The notes: generated from the letters alone by a model not told the origin. Shown: positions 1 through 6,519, counted from the first letter of the stretch. The stretch: 9,803 nucleotides of DNA from Frankiales bacterium (GCA_025966295.1 JAOPVD010000143.1:1-9803); one strand, 5' to 3'. Program-made: numbers and translations.

Positions 1-676
1 GGCCGGGGACGAGGAACGCCGTCTGCCGCAGCCGGTCGCGCACGGCGGTGACGTCGGCGACCGAGCCCTTCGCGAACAGCGGCAGGTCGGGCCACCAGCG
101 GACCGTCGTACCGGTCTGGGTCTTGGCTGCCTTGCCGGCCACCGACAGGCCGGGGCGCGGGGTGAAGGCGGCCTTCGGGCCGTCGCCGTCGAAGACACCG
201 GCAACGCCGCGTTGGAAGCTCATGGTGTGCACCCGGCCGCCCCGGCGGACGTGCACGTCGAGGCGGGCCGACAGCGCGTTGACGACCGAGGCGCCGACGC
301 CGTGCAGACCACCGGAGGTCTTGTAGCCGTCGCCGCCGAACTTGCCGCCGGCGTGCAGCTTGGTGAGCACCAGCTCGACGCCGGTCAGGCCGCTCTTGGG
401 GTTGATGTCGACCGGGATCCCGCGGCCGTCGTCGTGCACCTCGATCGAGCCGTCCTCGTGGAGCACCACCTCGATCCGGTTGCAGTGCCCGGCGAGCGCC
501 TCGTCGACGGCGTTGTCGACGATCTCGTAGACCAGGTGCGTGAGGCCCTTGGAGTCGGTGGAGCCGATGTACATGCCAGGCCGCTTGCGGACGGCCTCCA
601 GGCCCTCCAGGACCGAGAGGTCCTTCGCGGTGTACCCGCCCTTCTGGGGGGTGGGCTCGGCGGCGGCGCTGGTCAC
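1..676 (-). CDS. parE: DNA topoisomerase IV (gyrase-like) subunit B, N-terminal part, cut by the window edge
   Basis: This is the ATPase subunit of a type II topoisomerase, which works with ParC/GyrA to decatenate or supercoil DNA using ATP. The 225 visible residues cover the GHKL ATPase domain and the start of the transducer domain. Visible motifs are RKRPGMYIGST (about 30-40), EIVDNAVDEAL (51-61, with the Mg-ATP asparagine N55), DDGRGIPVD (82-90), LHAGGKFGG (107-115), GGLHGVGASVVNALS (122-136) and QTGTTVRWWPD near residue 190. The sequence up to RQTAFLVPG is closer to the Streptomyces ParE type, as I remember it, than to mycobacterial GyrB, so ParE is preferred. GyrB cannot be excluded without the C-terminus. 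The GTG start at 676-674 is fixed by GAGGAG at 686-681, 4 nt upstream, and by alignment to family N-termini. It is transcribed divergently from the deaminase gene, with 75 bp between starts. Confidence 0.9.
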   Translation of the reverse strand, partial: MTSAAAEPTPQKGGYTAKDLSVLEGLEAVRKRPGMYIGSTDSKGLTHLVYEIVDNAVDEALAGHCNRIEVVLHEDGSIEVHDDGRGIPVDINPKSGLTGVELVLTKLHAGGKFGGDGYKTSGGLHGVGASVVNALSARLDVHVRRGGRVHTMSFQRGVAGVFDGDGPKAAFTPRPGLSVAGKAAKTQTGTTVRWWPDLPLFAKGSVADVTAVRDRLRQTAFLVPG

Positions 677-751
677 ACTTCTCCTCGTTCAGGGCGTTGC
701 GGGAAGGCTTCCATCATCCCATGCACCACGGTAGGCACCGGGTGCGACACG
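677..751. promoter_or_regulatory. Divergent intergenic region between parE and the deaminase gene
   Basis: This 75-bp gap must hold the start signals of two divergent genes. The parE side has a clear Shine-Dalgarno, GAGGAG, at 686-681. The deaminase side has no convincing Shine-Dalgarno before its ATG at 752. A TAGGCA at 732-737 could serve as a weak -10 for a leaderless or short-leader transcript, but no matching -35 at normal spacing was seen. The assignment rests on gene geometry and not on a recognised promoter. Confidence 0.4.
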
Positions 752-1759
752 ATGACGCCTGTGGGTGACCTGAGCCGCTTGCCGAAGGCCCACCTGCACC
801 TGCACCTGACCGGCGGGATGCGCCCCCGGACGCTGCGGGCGCTGGCCGCCGAGCAGGGCCGCGTGCTGCCGCACGGGCTGCTCGAGCCGTCCACCGTCGA
901 CCTGGACGCCACCGGGCTGCGCGGCTGGCTGAAGTTCCAGCGCCTGTACGACGCCGCGCGGGCCGTGCTCACCGGGCCGGCCGAGGTCCAGCGGGTGGTC
1001 CGGGAGATCGTCGAGGACCAGGCCGCGGCCGGCGTGGGCTGGCTGGAGCTGCAGGTCGACCCCTCGTCGTACGCGCCGCGGCTCGGCGGGCTGCAGGCCA
1101 CCGTGGAGCTGGTGCTCGACGCGCTGCAGCAGGGCTCGGCGGCGACCGGCGTCGGCACCGGGCTGGTGCTCGCGGGCAACCGGACCCGCAACCCGGCCGA
1201 GACCGAGACGCACGCCCGGCTGGCCAGGCGGTTCGCCGGCCGCGGCGTGGTGGGCCTCGGGCTGTCGAACGACGAGACCCGGGGCGACATCCGGGACTTC
1301 GAGAAGGCGTTCCGGCTGGCGCGGGACGCCGGCCTGATCGCGGTGCCGCACGCCGGGGAGCTGCGCGGTGCCGGCAGCGTCCGGCTGGCGGTGGAGCGGC
1401 TGGGGGCGCAGCGGGTCGGGCACGGGGTGCGCGCGGTGGAGGACCCGGACCTGCTCGAGCTGCTCGCCACGCTGGAGGTGGCCTGCGAGGTGAACCCGGT
1501 GTCGAACCTCGCGCTGCACGTGCACACCTCGGTGGCCGACAACCCCTGGCGGCAGCTGCGGGCGGCCGGGGTGCCGGTCGCGGTGGGGGCGGACGACCCG
1601 CTGCTGTTCGGCGCCGACCTGGTGGCCAACTACGCCGCGCTGGCGCCGACCGACGCGGAGGCGGCCGACCTGGCGCGCTGCTCGATCACCGCCTCGACGG
1701 CGCCGGAGGACCGCAAGGCCCGCCTGCTCGCCGCCGTCGACGCCTGGCTGACCCCCTGA
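752..1759 (+). CDS. Adenosine deaminase family amidohydrolase (335 aa)
   Basis: A TIM-barrel metallohydrolase of the adenosine/AMP deaminase superfamily, expected to remove an amino group from a purine-like ring in the cytoplasm. The catalytic set is visible: metal ligands H16 and H18 in AHLHLHLTG, the HAGE motif with H200 and catalytic E203, VGHGV with H224, NPVSNLAL as the usual substrate loop, and D281-D282 in GADDPLLFG. The length of 335 residues is normal. One departure is HLTG where classical adenosine deaminases have HLEG. I recall this in an actinobacterial subgroup beginning PKAHLHLHFTG, whose substrate may be adenosine or another aminopurine such as aminodeoxyfutalosine. The ATG at 752 is preferred because the conserved domain starts ten residues later. 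A GTG at 761 is the alternative, and neither has a good Shine-Dalgarno. The same frame stays open upstream to 212, but that stretch is antisense to parE and is not coding. Confidence 0.88.
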   Translation: MTPVGDLSRLPKAHLHLHLTGGMRPRTLRALAAEQGRVLPHGLLEPSTVDLDATGLRGWLKFQRLYDAARAVLTGPAEVQRVVREIVEDQAAAGVGWLELQVDPSSYAPRLGGLQATVELVLDALQQGSAATGVGTGLVLAGNRTRNPAETETHARLARRFAGRGVVGLGLSNDETRGDIRDFEKAFRLARDAGLIAVPHAGELRGAGSVRLAVERLGAQRVGHGVRAVEDPDLLELLATLEVACEVNPVSNLALHVHTSVADNPWRQLRAAGVPVAVGADDPLLFGADLVANYAALAPTDAEAADLARCSITASTAPEDRKARLLAAVDAWLTP

Positions 1760-1769
1760 CCGACCCGCC

Positions 1770-1817
1770 TGCGTCATCAGGCCCGCGCGCGACCGTCGTA
1801 CCAGTTGTGATGACGCA
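1770..1817. repeat. 10-bp inverted repeat, possible hairpin terminator
   Basis: TGCGTCATCA at 1770-1779 is matched by its exact reverse complement TGATGACGCA at 1808-1817, with a 28-nt spacer. It begins 11 nt after the deaminase stop codon, where a terminator is expected. The spacer is long for an intrinsic terminator and no T tract follows. A dimeric-regulator site or one copy of a dispersed intergenic repeat are alternatives. Confidence 0.5.
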
Positions 1818-1960
1818 AGCGGTACGGCGCCCGCGGAAGGTGGGGGACACGCCGGTGGGACCAGTGGGGCAGGTGGTGGCGGTGGGATCGGTCGGCGTGG
1901 CAGGATCATGAGCAGCACGACGACGCCCACGAGGCCGCTGGGGAAGGCGCACCTCGACCT

Positions 1961-1967
1961 GGGAGGA
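1961..1967 (+). promoter_or_regulatory. Ribosome binding site for the DUF3145 gene
   Basis: GGGAGGA lies 3-4 nt before the GTG at 1971. It decides that start over the in-frame ATG at 1908, which has no such site. Confidence 0.7.
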
Positions 1968-1970
1968 ACC

Positions 1971-2456
1971 GTGACGTCTGGCGTGCTGTACGTGCACTCC
2001 TGCCCGCCCGCGCTCTGCCCCCACGTCGAGTGGGCGGTGGCGAGCGAGCTGGGCACCCGCGTGTCCCTGACCTGGACGGCCCAGCCGGCCGAGCCCGGGG
2101 TGCTGCGCGCGGAGTCGGCCTGGCGCGGTCGTCCCGGGACGGCCGGCCGGCTGGCCGCTGCCCTCAAGACCTGGAAGATGATCCGGTACGAGGTCACCGA
2201 GAACCCGGCCGCGGGTGTCGACGGGGAGCGCTACAGCGTCACGCCCGACCTCGGGGTCTTCCGCACCATCATCGGCGCCAACGGCGACATCGTCGTCGGC
2301 GAGGACCGGTTGCGGCAGCTGCTCGCCACCGCCCAGGGCCCGCAGCTTGCGCACGGCATCGACGCCCTGCTCGGCAGCGCCTGGGACGACGAGCTCGAGC
2401 CCTACCGCGAGGCCGGCGAGGGCGCGCCCGTCACCTGGCTGCACCAGGTCGTCTAG
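1971..2456 (+). CDS. DUF3145 family protein (161 aa)
   Basis: This matches the actinobacterial DUF3145 family: the N-terminus MTSGVLYVHSCPPALCPHVE, then EWAVASELG, LKTWKMIRYEVTE around the middle, and a C-terminal half with SVTPDLGVFRTIIGANGDI and a WDDELEPYREAG stretch. The protein is soluble with no signal peptide. Its function is unknown. Family members are conserved across actinomycetes and, as I recall, often lie beside fabF of the type II fatty-acid cluster, which is not the case here. The GTG start at 1971 is supported by GGGAGGA just upstream and by the family N-terminus. It is first of a likely four-gene run and is followed after 55 nt by the PAP2-kinase fusion. Confidence 0.88.
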   Translation: MTSGVLYVHSCPPALCPHVEWAVASELGTRVSLTWTAQPAEPGVLRAESAWRGRPGTAGRLAAALKTWKMIRYEVTENPAAGVDGERYSVTPDLGVFRTIIGANGDIVVGEDRLRQLLATAQGPQLAHGIDALLGSAWDDELEPYREAGEGAPVTWLHQVV

Positions 2457-2499
2457 CACTGCGGTCCCGCCCGCAGGAGTGGATCTTGGTCCGGCGGGG

Positions 2500-2506
2500 G
2501 AGAGGA
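2500..2506 (+). promoter_or_regulatory. Ribosome binding site for the PAP2-kinase fusion gene
   Basis: GAGAGGA ends 5 nt before the GTG at 2512 and selects it over the other in-frame GTG at 2479 and over more upstream starts that lie inside the DUF3145 gene. Confidence 0.65.
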
Positions 2507-2511
2507 CCGGA

Positions 2512-3936
2512 GTGCTGAGACGCCTGGATGCCCTCGACCGCCGGCTGTTCCGCGCCGCCCACCGCCGGCACGCGCCGGTCCTCGACCGGGTCCTCCCGCA
2601 GCTGACCTCCAGCGCCGACCACGGCCTGCTCTGGTACGGCGTCGCGGGCGCGCTCGCGCTCAGCGGCCAGCGCCGGGCGGCCGTCCGCGGGCTGGCCTCG
2701 CTGGCGGTGGCCAGCGCGGTCGCCAACGTCCCGGCCAAGTACGCCGCCCGCCGGTCGCGGCCGCTGCTGGAACCGGTGCCGCTGCCGCGGCAGCTGCTGC
2801 GGCAGCCGACCACGACCAGCTTCCCGAGCGGCCACAGCGCCAGCGCCGCGGCGTTCGCCGCCGGGGTGGCCCTCGAGTCGCCGCGGCTGGCCGCCCCGGT
2901 CGGGCTGCTCGCCGCGGGCGTCGCCTACGGCCGGGTGCACACCGGCGTGCACTACCCCGGCGACGTCGTGGCCGGCGTCGCCCTCGGGGCCGCCTGCGCG
3001 GTCGCGGTGAAGCGGGTCTGGCCGGCCAGGCCGGACCGCCCCGCGGCCGGCCAGGTCGCGGTCGAGGCGCCGGCGCTGCCCGACGGCGCCGGCCTCGTGC
3101 TCGTCGTCAACACCGGCGGCGGCTCGGCGGACCAGGTGGACGACGTCGAGCAGGCCCTGCGGGAGCAGCTGCCGCGCGCCGAGGTGGTGCGGGCCGAGGA
3201 CGACATCGAGCAAGCCCTGCGCAAGGCCGCGGCCACGGCGACGGTGCTGGGCGTGATGGGTGGCGACGGCACGGTGAACTGCGCCGCCGGCATCGCCCTG
3301 GAGGCCGGCCTGCCGCTGGCCGTGGTCCCGGGCGGGACCCTCAACCACTTCGCCGGGGAGCTGGGGATCGACTCGGTGGACGACGTCGTCGAGGCGGTCC
3401 GCCACGGCAGCGCCGTACGCGTCTCGGTGGGGACCGCCGGGGAGGGGCTGTACTTCCTCAACACGTTCGCGATCGGGGTCTACCCCGACCTGGTCCGGGA
3501 GCGGGAGAAGCACGAGGGGCGCCTCGGCAAGTGGCCGGCGATGGCGCTCGCCACCGCGCGGGTGATGCGGCGGGCCGAGTCGGTGGCCCTACAGGTGGAC
3601 GGCGAGGACCGTCGGCTCTGGACGCTGTTCGCCGGCAACGGGCACTACCACCCGAGCGGGTTCGCGCCGACCTGGCGGGAGCGGATGGACGACGGCTGCA
3701 TCGACATCCGGCTGATCGACGCCGACCGCCGCCTCGCGCGCACCCGGATGACGCTGGCGCTGCTGACCGGGCGGCTCGGTCGCAGCCGGGTCTACGAGGA
3801 GCGGGTGGTCGGGCGGCTGCCCGTGCGGTCCCGTGAGGGCGGCCTGAGCATCGCCCGCGACGGCGAGGTGTCCGACGGGCCCGACCAGCTGCTGCTGCGG
3901 GCCGCCGACGCGCCGCTGGTCGTCTACCGGCCATGA
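2512..3936 (+). CDS. Bifunctional PAP2 phosphatase / diacylglycerol kinase-like fusion (474 aa)
   Basis: Two enzyme domains are joined in one chain. The N-terminal part (about 1-166) is a PAP2 membrane phosphatase. It has K76-x6-R83-P84 in KYAARRSRP, PSGH at 105-108, and R141...H147...D151 in GRVHTGVHYPGD, with hydrophobic segments near 39-74, 108-140 and 151-166. After a Pro/Ala linker (about 168-193) comes a DAGK/LCB5-type lipid kinase domain with VVNTGGGS (198-205), the nucleotide-binding GGDGTVN (250-256) and PGGTLNHF (273-280). The kinase would phosphorylate a lipid alcohol such as diacylglycerol or a polyprenol. The phosphatase would remove a phosphate from a lipid phosphate or pyrophosphate. 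Substrates cannot be read from sequence. NCBI uses a matching architecture name for actinobacterial proteins. The stop overlaps the start of the next PAP2 gene (ATGA), so the two are probably coupled. Confidence 0.92.
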   Translation: MLRRLDALDRRLFRAAHRRHAPVLDRVLPQLTSSADHGLLWYGVAGALALSGQRRAAVRGLASLAVASAVANVPAKYAARRSRPLLEPVPLPRQLLRQPTTTSFPSGHSASAAAFAAGVALESPRLAAPVGLLAAGVAYGRVHTGVHYPGDVVAGVALGAACAVAVKRVWPARPDRPAAGQVAVEAPALPDGAGLVLVVNTGGGSADQVDDVEQALREQLPRAEVVRAEDDIEQALRKAAATATVLGVMGGDGTVNCAAGIALEAGLPLAVVPGGTLNHFAGELGIDSVDDVVEAVRHGSAVRVSVGTAGEGLYFLNTFAIGVYPDLVREREKHEGRLGKWPAMALATARVMRRAESVALQVDGEDRRLWTLFAGNGHYHPSGFAPTWRERMDDGCIDIRLIDADRRLARTRMTLALLTGRLGRSRVYEERVVGRLPVRSREGGLSIARDGEVSDGPDQLLLRAADAPLVVYRP

Positions 3937-4583
3937 GCCGCCTGCAGCGCGGCGTGGTCCTCGCCGCAGTCCTGGCCACCCTGGCGCTGGTGCTGCCGCT
4001 GGCGGTCCTGGTCCGGGACGGCTGGGAGCCGCTGCGCCGCGCGGACACCCGGGTCGAGGACGCCTGGGACCTGCCGGCCGGGTGGGCCCGTGACCTGACG
4101 CTGGCAGTCACGCAGCTCGGCGCCCCGCTGCTGCTGGAGCTCGCTGCCGTCCTGATCGCGCTGTGGCTGCTGCGGCAGCGCCGGCACCGGCTCGCGGTGT
4201 ACGTGCTGGTCAGCGTCCTGGGCGCCGAGCTGGTGTCGACCACCTCCAAGCACCTGGTGGCCCGGGTCCGGCCCTGCATCGACGCCGCGTCGTGCCCGCA
4301 GTCGACGTCGTTCCCCTCCGGGCACGCGGTCGGGGCGGCGGCGTTCTGGATCACCGTGGCGGTGCTGCTGCTGCCGGTGGTGGGCCGCAAGGCCTGGGCG
4401 CTGCTGCTGCTGCCGCTGGCCGTCGCGGCGTCCCGGGTGCTGCTCGGCGTCCACTACCCGAGCGACGTGATCGCCGGGCTGGTCGTGGGAGGCTGCTGGG
4501 CGGCAGCCTGGACCGCGGTGTTCGCCGCCTGGCGCGACGAGCGGGAGGGTCGTGACGTGCCGTTGGAGGAAGGCGTCGGGTGA
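3933..4583 (+). CDS. PAP2 superfamily membrane phosphatase (216 aa)
   Basis: An integral-membrane lipid phosphatase with the complete three-part PAP2 signature: K106-x6-R113-P114 in KHLVARVRP, S129-G130-H131 in SFPSGH, and R168...H174...D178 in SRVLLGVHYPSD. Hydrophobic segments lie near 8-27, 62-80, 88-104, 133-150, 155-171 and 179-198, giving the usual six-helix topology; a charged tail follows. Likely substrates are phosphatidic acid, phosphatidylglycerol phosphate or undecaprenyl pyrophosphate, which cannot be told apart here. The ATG at 3933 overlaps the TGA of the fusion gene in ATGA, indicating translational coupling, so this phosphatase is probably made in fixed proportion to the kinase fusion. 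Confidence 0.92.
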   Translation: MSRLQRGVVLAAVLATLALVLPLAVLVRDGWEPLRRADTRVEDAWDLPAGWARDLTLAVTQLGAPLLLELAAVLIALWLLRQRRHRLAVYVLVSVLGAELVSTTSKHLVARVRPCIDAASCPQSTSFPSGHAVGAAAFWITVAVLLLPVVGRKAWALLLLPLAVAASRVLLGVHYPSDVIAGLVVGGCWAAAWTAVFAAWRDEREGRDVPLEEGVG

Positions 4584-4587
4584 CAGC

Positions 4588-5637
4588 GTGAGGGAGCCGG
4601 CGGAGGACCTGCGGGCGATCGCGTTCTGCCTCGAACGGGCCCTCGAGCCGTCGTACCGGGTGAAGGCGTTCCGCACCGCCGCTGCGGTCGTCGACGGGAT
4701 GCCGCGGGCCGACCTGGCGGCGCGGGCGGCCGCCGGTGGGCTGGAGGAGCTCCCCGGCATCGGCAAGGTCACCGCCCTGGTGATCTCCGAGTCGCTGGCC
4801 GGCGACGAACCCAACTACCTGCGCCGGGTCGCCACCCTCGGCGGCACCCCGGTGTCGGAGGGTGCGGCGGCGCTCCGGGCGGCGCTGCAGGGCGACTGCC
4901 ACACCCACTCCGACTGGAGCGACGGCGGCTCCCCGATCGGGGAGATGGCCCGCGCCGCACGGGATCTGGGCCACTCCTACATCGTGCTGACCGACCACTC
5001 GCCGCGGCTCACCGTGGCCCGCGGGCTGTCACCCGAGCGGCTGCGCGAGCAGCTGGACGTCGTGGCCCGGACCAACGAGGAGCTCGCCGACGAGGCCGCC
5101 TCCGGCGCACCCGAGCTCCGGATCCTCACCGGGATCGAGTGCGACATCCTCGAGGACGGCTCGCTGGACCAGGAACCGGAGCTGCTCGCCCGGCTCGACC
5201 TGGTGGTGGCCTCGGTGCACTCCAAGCTGCGCATGGAGTCCAAGGACATGACGCCCCGGCTGGTGGCCGCGGTCAGCAACCCGCACACCGACGTGCTGGG
5301 GCACTGCACCGGCCGGCTGGTGAAGGGCAAGGGCCGGCCGGAGTCGGAGTTCGAGGCCGACCTGGTCTTCGCGGCCTGCGCCCAGTTCGACGTGGCGGTG
5401 GAGGTCAACAGCCGGCCGGAGCGGCTCGACCCGCCGAAGCGGTTGCTGCGGTTGGCGGTCGAGGCCGGTTGCAAGGTGGCGATCGACACCGACGCGCACG
5501 CGCCGGGCCAGCTCGACTGGCAGCACCTGGGCTGCGAGCGGGCCTACCTGACCGGCGTGACCGCCGACCGGGTCATCAACGCCTGGTCCGCCGCCGAGCT
5601 GCTGGCCTGGACCCAGGCCCGCCCGACCTCCCGGTGA
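4588..5637 (+). CDS. Helix-hairpin-helix plus PHP-domain metallohydrolase, PolX C-terminal-like (349 aa)
   Basis: The N-terminal about 80 residues resemble the 8-kDa/HhH region of family X DNA polymerases, with LEELPGIGKVTALV as the hairpin motif. The rest is a PHP domain with all expected metal-site motifs: CHTHSDWSDG, LTDHSPR, GIECDIL, ASVHSK, LGHCTGR, EVNSRPERLD and DTDAHAP. The polymerase palm and fingers found between these parts in full-length bacterial PolX are absent, so this is probably a metal-dependent nuclease or phosphoesterase and not a polymerase. A DNA 3'-end or abasic-site activity is inferred from PolX only. The start is uncertain. GTG 4588 (4 nt after the preceding stop, behind GGGTGA) begins just before the conserved AEDLRAIAFCLERAL; GTG 4552 is in frame but has its G-rich site only 2 nt away. 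The last codons and stop lie in the large palindrome. Confidence 0.85.
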   Translation: MREPAEDLRAIAFCLERALEPSYRVKAFRTAAAVVDGMPRADLAARAAAGGLEELPGIGKVTALVISESLAGDEPNYLRRVATLGGTPVSEGAAALRAALQGDCHTHSDWSDGGSPIGEMARAARDLGHSYIVLTDHSPRLTVARGLSPERLREQLDVVARTNEELADEAASGAPELRILTGIECDILEDGSLDQEPELLARLDLVVASVHSKLRMESKDMTPRLVAAVSNPHTDVLGHCTGRLVKGKGRPESEFEADLVFAACAQFDVAVEVNSRPERLDPPKRLLRLAVEAGCKVAIDTDAHAPGQLDWQHLGCERAYLTGVTADRVINAWSAAELLAWTQARPTSR

Positions 5638-5704
5638 TCCACGGAAGCGGCGCCCACGTCTGAGCGGCCCGAACGTGGGCGCTGGTTCCGTGGATCACCG
5701 GGAG
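5628..5704. terminator. Long palindrome at the convergent junction; probable bidirectional terminator or palindromic repeat element
   Basis: The outer arms, CTCCCGGTGATCCACGGAA (5628-5646) and its exact reverse complement (5686-5704), are 19 bp. The inner arms, GCGCCCACGT (5650-5659) and ACGTGGGCGC (5673-5682), are 10 bp. The three positions between arms (5647-5649 against 5683-5685) give one C-G pair, one G-T wobble and one G-G mismatch, so the hairpin is nearly continuous over 32 positions with a 13-nt loop. It spans the ends of two convergent genes, as a bidirectional terminator would, but no T tract follows on either side. A dispersed palindromic element that inserted here would explain its length and symmetry equally well. 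Confidence 0.8.
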
Positions 5705-6519
5705 TTGGGGCGCTGCAGGGGGATCAGGGACTGGACCGGGCCGGTGAGGACCGCCACGAGGTCGTCGGGCACCGCATCGGCCACCAGCAGCGCGCAGGCG
5801 GCGTCGAGGCACAGCGCCAGCACCCGCGACACCTCCCGCTCGTCGACGCCGGCCGAGCAGGTGCGGCAGGGGCGGGACAGGCCCTCGGCACCGGACCGGC
5901 GCACCAGCGCCCAGACCCGGCGGCGGCTGGTCAGCACCGCCGCCTGGAAGGCGGTGTCGCGCGCGGAGGAGCGGTCCGACTCGTCGACGAAGGACCGGTC
6001 GACGAGCACGTCGTAGACGGCCTGGCCCTCGCTGTCATGGCAGCGCATCGCCAGCCGCGGCATGACGGCCAGCAGCGCCTTGACCGCGTCGCCGTTCGGG
6101 CCCAGGTCGGGCTCCACGACGAGCGCCTGCGGGTAGACGGTGCGCCAGGGGCGCAGCAGCGCGGCGTGCTCGGAGCGTGACAGCACCGGTCGGGCGTAGG
6201 ACCCGGCGATGGCGTCCCGGACCGCCTTGAGCGCGGTGCTGGTGATGGCCGGGTCGACGGTCAGGTACGCCGCTTCGCCGCGCAGGTCGTCCTCGAACAG
6301 CGCCGCGACCGCCTCGAAGGCCGCCAGCACCTCCAGCACCAGCGGGCTGTCGGGGGACAGCGCCCTGTCACGGGCCGCGGCGACGGCGCTGTTGTTGGTC
6401 CAGGCGTCGGCCAGCAGCGGCAGGTCGCGGTCCGCGACGTGCGCGAGCTGCGCCAGCACGCCGAGGATGTCCCCCAGGTTCGGGTGGTCCTCGAGACGGT
6501 CGACCGTGCGTCGCGCCAT
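5695..6519 (-). CDS. Hypothetical protein, unrecognised, helical, cysteine-bearing (274 aa)
   Basis: I do not recognise this family. The protein looks soluble and mostly helical, with no signal peptide and no clear membrane segment. The N-terminal third is acidic and Ala/Leu-rich. The middle carries RPWRTVYPQALVVEPDLGPNG (about residues 123-143). The C-terminal part has cysteines at 160, 218, 221, 237 and 242, including RPCRTC (C-x2-C), which could bind metal or be redox active. The ATG at 6519 is well supported by AAGGAG at 6530-6525, 5 nt upstream. High third-position GC over the full length supports real coding. It is divergent from the pirin gene and convergent with the PHP gene; its last two sense codons and stop (TCC CGG TGA) lie in the shared palindrome and match those of the PHP gene exactly. 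Confidence 0.8.
   Translation of the reverse strand: MARRTVDRLEDHPNLGDILGVLAQLAHVADRDLPLLADAWTNNSAVAAARDRALSPDSPLVLEVLAAFEAVAALFEDDLRGEAAYLTVDPAITSTALKAVRDAIAGSYARPVLSRSEHAALLRPWRTVYPQALVVEPDLGPNGDAVKALLAVMPRLAMRCHDSEGQAVYDVLVDRSFVDESDRSSARDTAFQAAVLTSRRRVWALVRRSGAEGLSRPCRTCSAGVDEREVSRVLALCLDAACALLVADAVPDDLVAVLTGPVQSLIPLQRPNSR

Larger units (their letters stand above)
1760..1970. other. Intergenic region (211 bp) with inverted repeat and G-rich run
   Basis: This gap lies between two same-strand genes. It holds a 10-bp perfect inverted repeat (1770-1817, listed separately) and a G-rich stretch from about 1839 to 1905 with G runs at 1842-1846, 1857-1859, 1866-1869 and 1884-1886. The frame of the DUF3145 gene is open back to an ATG at 1908, but the residues before 1971 do not resemble the family N-terminus. 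The promoter of the DUF3145 run should lie here; AGGATCAT near 1902-1909 is a possible -10-like string, with no clear -35. Confidence 0.5.

Noticed and set aside
212..751. Long upstream extension of the deaminase reading frame
   Set aside because: It is antisense to the clear ParE ATPase domain, shows no deaminase similarity, and the conserved domain begins right after the ATG at 752.
689..2197. Long minus-strand open frame of about 500 codons across the deaminase and DUF3145 genes
   Set aside because: Its product is Arg/Pro/Gly/Ala-rich with no domain, which is typical of the antisense frame of GC-rich genes, and it opposes two recognised genes.
2215..2511. Possible 99-residue N-terminal extension of the PAP2-kinase fusion
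   Set aside because: It overlaps the DUF3145 gene out of frame, reads as Ser/Pro/Arg-rich noise, and a good ribosome site precedes GTG 2512.
2431..3513. Minus-strand open frame opposite the PAP2-kinase fusion
   Set aside because: Low-complexity translation with no motif; the plus strand carries two intact enzyme domains here.
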